From NCBI RefSeq assembly GCF_016899425.1, contig NZ_CP045996.1, positions 372,001 through 436,000 of the forward strand: a DNA stretch of 64,000 nt, given 5' to 3'. Source of the DNA: Burkholderia sp. MS389 (GTDB lineage Bacteria > Pseudomonadota > Gammaproteobacteria > Burkholderiales > Burkholderiaceae). Positions 9,117 to 16,989 of the stretch are shown in pieces. A model generated the notes under the pieces. That model saw only the letters and a list, made by a program, of their open reading frames with translations. It made no database searches and was not told the DNA's origin. Each line of letters begins with the position of its first letter. Within the stretch, counting starts at the first letter, position 1. A program made the translations under genes and the position numbers.

Positions 9117-10100
9117 TCAGTTGAGCGGCATCGCCGCGTAGTCGAGGACGTCGAGCTTTTCGAAGGTCGCCTGCACGGTCGGCGTGAGCAGGCCCATCTC
9201 GCGGATCGTCGGCACCAGGCGCCGGAAGATCGAGCGGCGGATCGAGCTCGATACCGGCGACTCGCGCACCATCGCGCTGCATTCGCGCTTGGACAGTCCC
9301 ATCGGCTCCCAGATGTCGTCCGCGCACAGATGCTCGTACAGCACGGCCGCGCCTTCGCAGATGAATTCCTCGCGCTCGCGCAGCTCGTGCGAACTCATCT
9401 CCGCGTACACGCGGCACAGCGTGATCCGGCCGACCGCGAAGTGACGCGCTTCGTCGCGCTGGATCCGCAGGAACAGGTCCTTGATGAACGGGTCGGTGCT
9501 GTACGCGACGACGCTCTGGAAGATCGACAGCGCGATGCCCTCGACCAGCACCTGCATCCCGAGGTTCGTCATGTCGAGCGCGCTGCTCGTGATCGTGTCG
9601 TGCAGCAGCCCCTTCAGCGAGCGGCTCATCGGGTAGCTGACGTCGAGCTTCTCGTTGACGAGCTTCGCGTACGCCTCGACGTGGCGCGCTTCGTCCATCA
9701 TCTGCGCGGCCGCGCACAGCCGCGCGCTCAGGCCGTTCTCGGCCGACGCGAGCTTCGACGCGCAGATCAGCGCAGCCTGCTCGCCGTGCAGGATCTGCGA
9801 CAGCAGCCAGCCCTGCGCGTGGTGGCGTACCTCGCGCTTGTCGGCGTCGGCCAGCTTGCCCCACAGTTCGGTGCCATAGATCAGCAGCGTCGGGTCGGGC
9901 ATGCCGAGCGGGTTCGCCGGGTCGAGGTCGTGGCGCCAGTCGACGTCGGTCGCGACGTCCCACTGCGCGGCCTTAGCCTTCTCGTACAGCCGGTTCAGCG
10001 CCTCTTCGCGCAGCGCGTAGTCGTTCGACATCAGCGCATCGACGGGCATCGACCAGCGGATATCGGCCGTGTCCTGCATCACGGTAAGCGTGTCGTTCAT
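9117..10100 (-). CDS. ferritin-like diiron oxygenase
   Basis: A 327-residue helical protein with the full carboxylate-bridged diiron ligand set in order: HGEQAALICASK, MMDEARHVEAY, VLVEGIALSIF and QRDEARHFAVGR (Glu, ExxH, Glu, ExxH). This is the four-helix ferritin-like fold of ribonucleotide reductase R2, AurF-type N-oxygenases and acyl-ACP desaturases. Substrate cannot be deduced. With a PLP decarboxylase that could produce an amine and a carrier protein, amine N-oxygenation or acyl-chain hydroxylation are the two reasonable guesses. The ATG at 10100 shares one base with the upstream TGA, so longer in-frame extensions overlapping that gene were rejected. Confidence 0.85.
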   Translation of the reverse strand: MNDTLTVMQDTADIRWSMPVDALMSNDYALREEALNRLYEKAKAAQWDVATDVDWRHDLDPANPLGMPDPTLLIYGTELWGKLADADKREVRHHAQGWLLSQILHGEQAALICASKLASAENGLSARLCAAAQMMDEARHVEAYAKLVNEKLDVSYPMSRSLKGLLHDTITSSALDMTNLGMQVLVEGIALSIFQSVVAYSTDPFIKDLFLRIQRDEARHFAVGRITLCRVYAEMSSHELREREEFICEGAAVLYEHLCADDIWEPMGLSKRECSAMVRESPVSSSIRRSIFRRLVPTIREMGLLTPTVQATFEKLDVLDYAAMPLN

Positions 10101-10726
10101 CAGGGTCTCCCCGGCCGCGCGGCGGCGCCGGAATGATGGGCGGAATCGGTGAATGGGGCGGCGCGCGACGCGCCGGGGTGCGGCTCGAGCCGGATCGCGA
10201 ACGCCGGCCACGCGCCGCGCAGTTGCGCGTCGAACGCATCGGCGAGCCGCGCGGGCCAGATCGCGCAGCACACGCGGTTGTCGCCGGCGAATTCCGCATC
10301 GCGCAGGATGCGGTCGCCGATCCAGACGACCGGCGCGCCGCGCGCGGCATCGCGCAAGGCTTCGTCGTACAGGTGCACGCCGAGCAGCACGTGCGGCGCG
10401 AGCAGTTCGGCCGGCAGCGCACCGAAATACGGCGCGCACACTTCGATGAACAGGCGCGCGTCCGGGTGCACCGCGTCGCGAATCCGCGCGGTGATTTCCG
10501 CGAGGAATGCGAAATACTGCACGTGGTCGAGCAGCACGCGGCGTTCGCCGTCGGCCGCGTCCGACGTATTGCCAGCGTCGTACGCATCGCCGGCCGCTTC
10601 CGCGAGCGCGGCGCGTGCGTAGTCGGTGGGCGTGTCGAGCGGCATCCGGTATGCGCTGGCCGCGACCGCGACCGGCTGGCGCGCATCGCGCTCGATCCGG
10701 TAGGTGAAGTGAACGGGTCGCACCAT
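10100..10726 (-). CDS. uncharacterised operon protein (208 aa)
   Basis: I do not recognise this family. The protein is soluble-looking, without signal peptide or membrane segment. Residues about 65-110 (VLLDHVQYFAFLAEITARIRDAVHPDARLFIEVCAPYFG) and 115-165 (HVLLGVHLYDEALRDAARG, VVWIGDRILRDAEF) are the conserved-looking parts, and the last 30 residues are low-complexity. It sits between a ketosynthase-like gene (1 base upstream) and the diiron oxygenase (TGATG overlap), so its translation is coupled to both. Codon use matches the neighbours. A carrier-protein-binding or accessory condensing role is possible from context only. Confidence 0.6.
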   Translation of the reverse strand: MVRPVHFTYRIERDARQPVAVAASAYRMPLDTPTDYARAALAEAAGDAYDAGNTSDAADGERRVLLDHVQYFAFLAEITARIRDAVHPDARLFIEVCAPYFGALPAELLAPHVLLGVHLYDEALRDAARGAPVVWIGDRILRDAEFAGDNRVCCAIWPARLADAFDAQLRGAWPAFAIRLEPHPGASRAAPFTDSAHHSGAAARPGRP

Positions 10727-10727
10727 G

Positions 10728-11603
10728 TCACGCCTCGCCGTCGAGAGAGAACGTCGCGTCCGGCGCGAACGCGACGTCCGCGATCGCGTAATAGCCGTTC
10801 AGCGCGAGGGAGCAGACGGCCGCGCGGCGCGGCGTGTCGCCGTCGCGCCGCGCGAGCAGCACCGACAGCCACGGGTCGCTGCCGAACGCATGGCCGAACA
10901 CGCCGTGGCCGTCCGGCAGCAGCGGCGTCTTGCCGACCGACGCGAGCAGCGCGCGCCGCGACGTCGCCGGAAAGAACGGCAACGCCGCGTGCAGGCCCGG
11001 GCGCGCCGCGCAGAACGTGCGGATGTCGCGGCCGAGCCGCACGACCGCACTGGACGGCGGCGCGGCGTCGGCGATCACCGACTGCGCCGGTTCGCGGCCG
11101 ACGTCGACGAGCAGCGTGCAGACGCCGAAGCCCGAGCGCCCCCATGCGGGATTGCCGTGCCAGTACGTATAGCCGTGCACGTCGATGTCGACGATCTGCA
11201 GCAGCAGCGTGCGCGGCCCGGTCTCGGCCGCGGTCGCGAGCGTGCGGCGCAGCACGTAGCCCCACCCCGCGCATTCGTACGAGCAGGTCATCCAGTCGGG
11301 CGTGTAGTCGTTCGCGCCGGCCAGCGCCTGCGCGAACACGCGATGCTGCGGCGAATCGTTCATCAGCAGCATCGACAGGATCGTCGAGCTGACCACGTAG
11401 TCGTCCGCGCCGACCGCGCCGCACAGCCGCTCGCGCTCGGCGCACGCGAGCGTGCCGATCGCGCGCGCCGTGTCGTCGAGCGGCACCGCCGCGCCGTCGC
11501 GCGACGGCGCGACGCGCCGGTACGCGAGCGCCTGCACGGTCAGCGCGGTCGCCGGGGCCGGCTCGATGGCGGCGGTCGCCACGGGGGCAAGGGGCGCGAG
11601 CAT
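10728..11603 (-). CDS. divergent thiolase-fold (ketosynthase-like) protein
   Basis: A 291-residue protein that I place in the thiolase fold by pattern. DDYVVSSTILSM resembles the strand that precedes the acyl pocket, TCSYECAGWGYVLR resembles the nucleophile elbow AACAGWxYAL with Cys111 at almost the FabH position, WGRSGFGVCTLLVDVG takes the place of the FGDGAAA loop, and GHGVFGHAFGSDPWLSVLLA resembles the C-terminal GN/GH segment. It is shorter than FabH (about 317 residues) and highly divergent. It lies between the ACP (7-base gap) and an unknown protein, so a role on the ACP-bound chain is likely. Assignment of fold is moderately sure; activity is not. Confidence 0.6.
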   Translation of the reverse strand: MLAPLAPVATAAIEPAPATALTVQALAYRRVAPSRDGAAVPLDDTARAIGTLACAERERLCGAVGADDYVVSSTILSMLLMNDSPQHRVFAQALAGANDYTPDWMTCSYECAGWGYVLRRTLATAAETGPRTLLLQIVDIDVHGYTYWHGNPAWGRSGFGVCTLLVDVGREPAQSVIADAAPPSSAVVRLGRDIRTFCAARPGLHAALPFFPATSRRALLASVGKTPLLPDGHGVFGHAFGSDPWLSVLLARRDGDTPRRAAVCSLALNGYYAIADVAFAPDATFSLDGEA

Positions 11604-11610
11604 CGCCGTA

Positions 11611-11865
11611 TCAGGCCGCGTGCTGCTGGCTGCGCAGTTGCGCGTCGAGCTGCTGCAGCGTCGTGTACTGCGTGATGTTCAGCGCTTCCGGATCGATCGA
11701 ACCGTAAAGCTGTTCGCAGAACACGATCAGCTCGACGATGTTCAGCGAATCGATGCCGAGTTCGCCGATGCCGGCGTCCGTGTCGACGGTTTCGACGTTG
11801 AGGATCTTCGCGACTTCGCGGGACAGGATGTCGAGCGCGTCGGCCGGAACGTTCTGGGTCGTCAT
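11611..11865 (-). CDS. acyl carrier protein
   Basis: An 84-residue acidic helical protein with LGIDSLNIVELIVFCEQLYG, in which Ser40 of the DSL motif accepts 4'-phosphopantetheine. Length and helix pattern are those of a stand-alone type II ACP. It should hold the fatty acyl (or aminoacyl) intermediate loaded by the AMP-ligase encoded upstream and present it to the dehydrogenases, ketosynthases and diiron enzymes of the operon. A purine-rich GGAGCTC stretch precedes the ATG at 11865. It is preceded by a 58-base gap, one of the larger spacings in the operon. No dedicated phosphopantetheinyl transferase is visible in the window. Confidence 0.93.
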   Translation of the reverse strand: MTTQNVPADALDILSREVAKILNVETVDTDAGIGELGIDSLNIVELIVFCEQLYGSIDPEALNITQYTTLQQLDAQLRSQQHAA

Positions 11866-11923
11866 GAGGGGAGCTCCTGGAGTTGAGTTGAATGGATCGG
11901 GATCGATCGGCCTGTCGCGTGGA

Positions 11924-13009
11924 TCAACTGCCGGCTTCGCAGCGCAGGCTCTTGCGAAGCTCGTGATAACAACGGTACGAACTGCCTTCCATCTTCGAAA
12001 ACGCCAGCAGGTCGCGCTGGTCGTCGAACAGCGGCACCTTGCCGTCGCGCACGAGCGCGCTCAGGAACTCGTTCGACAGCAGCTTGATCGCGAGCACGCG
12101 CTGCACCTTGCCGAAGCTGTAGTGCGCGTCGTCGGTCTGGGTGCGCGCGGCGTCCGCGATGAAGCGGTGCACGGCGCGCGCGTCGGCATCGAGTTCGACG
12201 CGGCCGGTCCGTTCGAGCCAGCCGACGTGTGCCATCAGCGCGCGGACGAAGTACGGTCGCACCACGGTCAGGTATTTGTTGAAGACGGTCGGCCCGCCGA
12301 TCCGCAGCCGATCCTCGGCGGCGACGCGCACCTGGCCGCCGACGTTTGCGAGCTGCAGGTTGCCCGCGAGGAACGGCGCGCCGCAGGTCGTGCGTTTCAG
12401 TTTTCGATACTCTTCGGGCCACACGAGATAGGCGGCCGGGAACATCACGCCCGGCAGGCGCGCGGCGACGACGGCCATGCAGTCGCGATGCGCCTCGATG
12501 CCCCATACCTTGTCGACGGTCAGCGCGAGCCCGTTGTCGTCGCTACGTACGACGGTGCGCCAGGCGGCCAGCGTCGGGCCGCCACCGTCGCTCATCAGGA
12601 ACGCGAAGTTGTGGCCGGCGTCGATGCACGCGCATGCACGGCGGTTCTGGTCGTCGGAGAAGAACAGCCCGAACATGATGCGGATGAATGCGCGCATGAA
12701 CGGCTTGAACAGGTGATGAAACCCTTCGCGGTCGATCTGCTCGAGCAGCGCTTCGGTGAGCGGCGCCTCGTCGTGCCGCAGCGGTGTCGACGCGGACGCG
12801 TCGGGCAGCACGTCCGGCGTGGCGGCGCGCAGCGCGATCACCATCTCGCTGTCGAGCAGCCGCACGGCGGCGGCTTCGACGAGCCGGGCCGCCGCGCGCG
12901 GCGGCGTGCCGATCGCGTCGAGGTGGCGCAGCACCGGATACGCAGCCTGGTCGGCCACGCGCAGCAGCAGCGGCGGTGCGATCGGGGCGGGGGCGGAAAG
13001 CGTGGACAT
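11924..13009 (-). CDS. divergent acyl-CoA dehydrogenase-like protein
   Basis: A 361-residue protein with the middle-domain pattern of acyl-CoA dehydrogenases: FLMSDGGGPTLAAWRT, then LALTVDKVWGIEAH (the usual G-K-W-I strand), then VMFPAAYLVWPEEYRKL and a helical C-terminal part. The canonical catalytic Glu segment (YEGT) is not seen. The family relation is therefore by shape, and a flavin-dependent or non-catalytic role remains open. The start at 13009 leaves 13 bases after the outer-membrane protein stop; a longer frame reading back into that gene was rejected. It probably acts on the ACP-bound acyl chain, since the ACP gene follows directly. Confidence 0.65.
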   Translation of the reverse strand: MSTLSAPAPIAPPLLLRVADQAAYPVLRHLDAIGTPPRAAARLVEAAAVRLLDSEMVIALRAATPDVLPDASASTPLRHDEAPLTEALLEQIDREGFHHLFKPFMRAFIRIMFGLFFSDDQNRRACACIDAGHNFAFLMSDGGGPTLAAWRTVVRSDDNGLALTVDKVWGIEAHRDCMAVVAARLPGVMFPAAYLVWPEEYRKLKRTTCGAPFLAGNLQLANVGGQVRVAAEDRLRIGGPTVFNKYLTVVRPYFVRALMAHVGWLERTGRVELDADARAVHRFIADAARTQTDDAHYSFGKVQRVLAIKLLSNEFLSALVRDGKVPLFDDQRDLLAFSKMEGSSYRCYHELRKSLRCEAGS

Positions 13010-13022
13010 GGCAGGGTTCCTG

Positions 13023-14360
13023 TCAGAAACGCACGCGCACGGCGGCGTCGATGCGGGTGCCGAGGCCGACCATCCGGTACTCGGACTGGCTGTCGGAGAA
13101 GGCGTGGGTGAGCGCGACATCGACGCTCACGCGTTTGTTCACGTCGGCGACGACCTGCGCGATCGCGAGCAGGCCCTTGTCCTGCGGCGAATAGACGCCG
13201 CGCAGCGAATACTCGACGCGGCCGACCTTCTTGCCGAGCCGCGCGAACAGGTAGTCGCGCAGGCTGCCGTCGACGCTCACGAAGCTGGCCGTGCCGCCGA
13301 GGCCGGCCAGCGCGGCGCCGGGCGCGACGGGCAGCAGCGCGTTGTTCGCCTGCACCGCGCCGACCATTCGGCGCCACTGGCTCGCGTCGTAACGCGCTTC
13401 GTCGTGCGACCACTCGACGATCAGCGACAGATTGCCGGGCAGCGCGCTCTGCATGCCGACCGCGCTGCGCCACATGTACTGGCGATCGTTGCGGCGATCG
13501 ACGGCGTCGTACGCGGCGGCCGAATCGAGCGGCGTGCCGTTCGCGATGAACGCGGGCAGCGGCCGCGTCGTGCCGCGCTCGAGCCACGCGCTCGCATAGA
13601 CGGTGTTCGAGCGCGCGACGTCGAACGACAGCGTCGCGCCCGCGCCGCCGCGGCCCGCGTGACGGCCCGCGAGCAGCGCGGCCGAGCCGCCCGACCCGTT
13701 GTACGCGCCGCGCACGAGTTGCGTCGCGCCCTGCACGTCGCGGTTGTCGACGTCGTTGCGCAACGTGCGGTTCTCGCCGGCGATGAACTGCAGCGTGGTC
13801 TGTTCGCCGGCCCATTTCGCTTCGATGAGCGGCGTGCCTTCGACGTCGCCGTAGCGATCGTAGATGTCGGCCGTCGCGGCCCGCTTCTGGAAGAAGCCGA
13901 GCGGGAAGAACGCCTGCGACGTGTCGAGCGTATCGATCCGCTTGCCGGCCGTCAGCGTGATGCCGTTGTCGAACGCGTAGCGCACGCCCGCTTCGTTGAA
14001 GCGGCTCGCCTGCGCGCCGAGCGAATGGTTGCTGGCGACGACGCGCGCGTTCACGAACAGGTTCTCGCCGTCGATGCGTGCGAGCAGGCCGGCTTCCTGC
14101 TGGTTGCGCGGCGAGTCGCCGATCAGGCGGCCGAGCAGCGCGCGGCCGTCCATGCTGTCGACGGAGCGCGCGTAGCCGATACCGTTGAGCGTGCCGAGCT
14201 GATCCATCAGCGATGCTCCGTGCGCGAGCGTGCAACCGAGCGCGAGCGGGATCGCGAGCGCGACGCCGGGCCAGCCGCAGGACGTGCGGCTTGCGCGGTC
14301 GGGCGACGAACGGAGGCGGTCACGATGAGCGTCGGCATCGGCGTCGTACTCACTGGCCAT
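13023..14360 (-). CDS. outer-membrane beta-barrel protein of the lipid operon
   Basis: A 445-residue exported protein. A long polar n-region is followed by the hydrophobic stretch GVALAIPLALGCTLAHG (about 32-48), a probable signal peptide. The mature part alternates polar and hydrophobic residues in the manner of amphipathic beta strands and ends in VRVRF, the C-terminal Phe signature recognised by the Bam complex. No catalytic motif is visible. The gene overlaps the LolA-like gene by 11 bases and lies downstream of an ABC permease and ATPase, which suggests it completes an export path by giving the product an outer-membrane exit or acceptor. Family identity (porin-like or DUF1302-like) is uncertain. 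Confidence 0.75.
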   Translation of the reverse strand: MASEYDADADAHRDRLRSSPDRASRTSCGWPGVALAIPLALGCTLAHGASLMDQLGTLNGIGYARSVDSMDGRALLGRLIGDSPRNQQEAGLLARIDGENLFVNARVVASNHSLGAQASRFNEAGVRYAFDNGITLTAGKRIDTLDTSQAFFPLGFFQKRAATADIYDRYGDVEGTPLIEAKWAGEQTTLQFIAGENRTLRNDVDNRDVQGATQLVRGAYNGSGGSAALLAGRHAGRGGAGATLSFDVARSNTVYASAWLERGTTRPLPAFIANGTPLDSAAAYDAVDRRNDRQYMWRSAVGMQSALPGNLSLIVEWSHDEARYDASQWRRMVGAVQANNALLPVAPGAALAGLGGTASFVSVDGSLRDYLFARLGKKVGRVEYSLRGVYSPQDKGLLAIAQVVADVNKRVSVDVALTHAFSDSQSEYRMVGLGTRIDAAVRVRF

Positions 14361-15093
14361 CGGCGAGCGTGTCGGGATTGAACCAGCCCGACGGAATCGT
14401 GCGCGGTTGGCCGTCGAGGATGTCGACGACGCTCGCGCGCTGCTTCTCGACCTCGTTGCGATACGTGATCTTGCGGATCACCTTGCGGCCGTTCGCGTCG
14501 ACCGGAGCCGAAAAGTCGGCGCTGCGAAACAGCAGGCCGCTCGCCAGGAAGAACTGCGCGCGCACCGGCACGTCGGTGTCGGGCGTCACCCACAGCTTGA
14601 TCGTCGGGTACACGTTGTCGGGATCGGTCGCGCTCAGGTCGAGCTCGGTGGCCGGCTTGCCGGCGATCGGCGTCGTGCCCGGCACGGCCGTCGCGCGATA
14701 GCTGTCCGCCCAGTGCGTGCGCGTGATATCGCTGATCACGACTTCCCCTTGCAGCCGCTGCATCCCGTTGATGCGCACCGCGCTGCGCGTGTTCGGCACG
14801 TAGAACCAGTGCCCGCGCGTCGTCGCGAGGTATTTCTGGCCGTCGTTCTCGCCGCTGCGCGTCAGCGCGAGCGTGTCGCCGTTGCCGCGCGTGTAGACGA
14901 GATAGCGCGTCGCGTCGCCGGCTTGTCCGCCGACCTCGTTGGTGATCCGGATGCTCGTCTGCGTATCGGCGGCCGTGCTGCGGTATGCGTCGGCACGGGC
15001 GAGCATGGTCTGGGCCGTCGGCGTGTCGGCCGCGTGCGCGGCGAGCGGCACGCACGCGACGAGCGCGGCGAACGTAAGGCGAATGCGGTTCAT
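14350..15093 (-). CDS. LolA-like outer-membrane lipoprotein-sorting protein
   Basis: A 247-residue periplasmic protein. The signal peptide is MNRIRLTFAALVACVPLAAHA. The mature half contains GHWFYVPNTRSAVRINGMQRLQG and VVISDITRTHWADSY, the hallmark of the LolA-like family found next to RND and FtsX-type lipid transporters (Pfam LolA_like). Family knowledge: such proteins have an open half-barrel that binds an acyl chain or lipoprotein in the periplasm. Here it follows an FtsX-type permease with an ATGA overlap and precedes an outer-membrane barrel, so it most likely ferries the lipid product of the operon across the periplasm. Confidence 0.85.
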   Translation of the reverse strand: MNRIRLTFAALVACVPLAAHAADTPTAQTMLARADAYRSTAADTQTSIRITNEVGGQAGDATRYLVYTRGNGDTLALTRSGENDGQKYLATTRGHWFYVPNTRSAVRINGMQRLQGEVVISDITRTHWADSYRATAVPGTTPIAGKPATELDLSATDPDNVYPTIKLWVTPDTDVPVRAQFFLASGLLFRSADFSAPVDANGRKVIRKITYRNEVEKQRASVVDILDGQPRTIPSGWFNPDTLADGQ

Positions 15094-16307
15094 GGGGCGA
15101 GTCCTTCGAGGATGTTGCGTTTCGCGAGCCCGATCGTCGCGAGCAGCGCCGCGGCCACGCCGAGCACGACGAACGCGGCTTCGACGGCGGCCACGGCGAC
15201 GGGCGATACGGTGAATTCGAGCAGGATCGGTTTCACGCGGCCGGGCGGCGCGGGCAGGTGGATCTGCGCGTGATTGAGCGCGACCATCGTCAACAGCGCG
15301 AGCGCGATGCCGGCGGCCGCGCCGAGCAGGCCGAGCAGCGCGGTTTCCTGGATCAGCACGCCGCGCACCGTCGCGGCCGGCACGCCGAGCGCGCGCAGCG
15401 TCGAGATCTCGCGGCGCCGCTCGACGATGCTCATCAAAATCCAGTTGCTCATCGACAGCAGGATCGTCGCGCACAGAATCGCGCCGAACACCGAGAACTG
15501 GTTCTTGTACAGCGCGACGACCTGGTGATAGAGCGACACGAGCTGGTCCCAGGTCCGCACGTCGAGCGTCGGCAGCGCGGTGCGCAGCGTCGCAGCGGCG
15601 GCCGTCGTGCCGGCGGTGTCCTCGAGGAACACCGCGATGCGCGACGCGCGGTCGGTGCGCAGCAGCGCCTGCGCGGCCGTAAACGTCACGTTGACGATCC
15701 GTTCGTCGACGTCCTTGTTGCCGGTGCTCATCACGCCGACGATCTGCGCGTCGGTCGCGTTGATGCCGCCGTGCGCGGTCGACGCCATCAGCTGCACGAC
15801 CGAGCCGACGTGCACGCCGAGCTTGCGTGCGAGTTCGGCGCCGACGACGACTTCGGTCCCCGCGTTCGTCGGCGACAGATAGCGGCCCGACAGTACCGTG
15901 TGATAGTCGAAGAAGCCGGGCGGCTCGCGGTTCGGTTCGATTCCTTCGCCGACGAAGCCGTAGCTGAGATCGCCGTTCGATACGAGCCCGTCGAAGTCGA
16001 TGCCGCGCGCGGTCGTCGCGACGCCGGGCACCTTTGCAATCGCCTGCGTGGCGGCGGCCTGTTCGTCGGCGGTCAGCCCGTATTGCAGCGGCCGTTCGCC
16101 GATCAGGTCGAGGTAGCCGTGATGCAGCACCTGCACGTGGCCGACGCCGCTGTCGATCGACCCTTCGCGCACGGCATCGAACGTCGCGATCACGTAGCCG
16201 AGCGCGAGGCTCGACGCGAACGCGGCGACGCCGATCATCGCCATCGTCAGCACGGTGCGGCGCCGGTTGCGCCAGAGGTTACGCCACGCAAACGTCGACC
16301 AGTTCAC
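15090..16307 (-). CDS. FtsX-family ABC transporter permease
   Basis: A 405-residue membrane protein with the MacB/LolCE topology. A first helix is at about 20-42 (VLTMAMIGVAAFASSLALGYVI); a large periplasmic domain of about 210 residues follows; and three C-terminal helices begin near LYKNQFSVFGAILCATILL, with the cytoplasmic coupling segment SIVERRREISTLRALGVP. This class does not form a channel but uses ATP to push lipids or peptides out of the inner membrane or along a periplasmic partner. It pairs with the ATPase encoded just upstream (29-base overlap) and with the LolA-like protein just downstream (ATGA overlap). Confidence 0.9.
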   Translation of the reverse strand: MNWSTFAWRNLWRNRRRTVLTMAMIGVAAFASSLALGYVIATFDAVREGSIDSGVGHVQVLHHGYLDLIGERPLQYGLTADEQAAATQAIAKVPGVATTARGIDFDGLVSNGDLSYGFVGEGIEPNREPPGFFDYHTVLSGRYLSPTNAGTEVVVGAELARKLGVHVGSVVQLMASTAHGGINATDAQIVGVMSTGNKDVDERIVNVTFTAAQALLRTDRASRIAVFLEDTAGTTAAAATLRTALPTLDVRTWDQLVSLYHQVVALYKNQFSVFGAILCATILLSMSNWILMSIVERRREISTLRALGVPAATVRGVLIQETALLGLLGAAAGIALALLTMVALNHAQIHLPAPPGRVKPILLEFTVSPVAVAAVEAAFVVLGVAAALLATIGLAKRNILEGLAP

Positions 16308-16989
16308 GATTCACTCCCGGTACGCCGTCGCGCATCTCGATGCGGCGCGGCAGGTGCGCGCACAGACGATCGTCGTGCGACGCAATCAGAAAGGCGGTGC
16401 CCAGCGTGCGATTGGTGTCGAGGATCAGCTCGGCGACCGCCCGCGCATTCGTGCTGTCGAGGCTCGCGGTCGGCTCGTCCGCGATCACGATCGCCGGCTC
16501 CTTGGCGAGTGCGCGGGCCAGGGCGACGCGCTGCTGTTCGCCGCCGGACAGCTCGCCGGGGCGATGTCGTTCGCGCGCGGCGAGCCCCACCGCGTCGAGC
16601 ATCGCGCGCGCGCGTTCGCGCCGCGTGCGCGGCGTGCCCCATGCGAAGCAGCCGAGCTCGACGTTCTCGAGCGCCGACATCACCGGTATCAGGTTGAACT
16701 GCTGGAATACGAAGCCGATGCGTTCGCGGCGAATCCGTTCGAGCGTGTCCGGCGCATCGTCGATGCGGCGGCCTTCGAGCCAGCGTTCGCCGCTCGTCGG
16801 CACGTCGAGAAAGCCGGCGAGGTTGAGCAGCGTGCTTTTGCCGCTGCCCGACGGACCGACGAGCGCGACGACGTCGCGCCGGGCGATCGAGATCGTCGCG
16901 TCGCGCACCGCGACGACGCGGCCCGCGCCTTCGTACGTGCGTGTGACGTCGCGCAGCTCGAGCACCGGGGCCAGGGGCGCGGCCGTCAT
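16279..16989 (-). CDS. ABC transporter ATP-binding protein (LolD/MacB type)
   Basis: A 236-residue nucleotide-binding protein with all motifs: Walker A GPSGSGKST, Q-loop FVFQQFNLIPVMSALENV, signature LSGGEQQRVALARAL, Walker B IVIADEPTASLDS and switch His in IASHDDRL. The FNLIP wording is typical of the MacB/LolD subfamily that works with FtsX-type permeases. The ATG at 16989 overlaps the fatty acyl-AMP ligase stop as ATGA, and its 3' end overlaps the permease gene by 29 bases. It energises the export system of the lipid operon. Confidence 0.93.
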   Translation of the reverse strand: MTAAPLAPVLELRDVTRTYEGAGRVVAVRDATISIARRDVVALVGPSGSGKSTLLNLAGFLDVPTSGERWLEGRRIDDAPDTLERIRRERIGFVFQQFNLIPVMSALENVELGCFAWGTPRTRRERARAMLDAVGLAARERHRPGELSGGEQQRVALARALAKEPAIVIADEPTASLDSTNARAVAELILDTNRTLGTAFLIASHDDRLCAHLPRRIEMRDGVPGVNRELVDVCVA

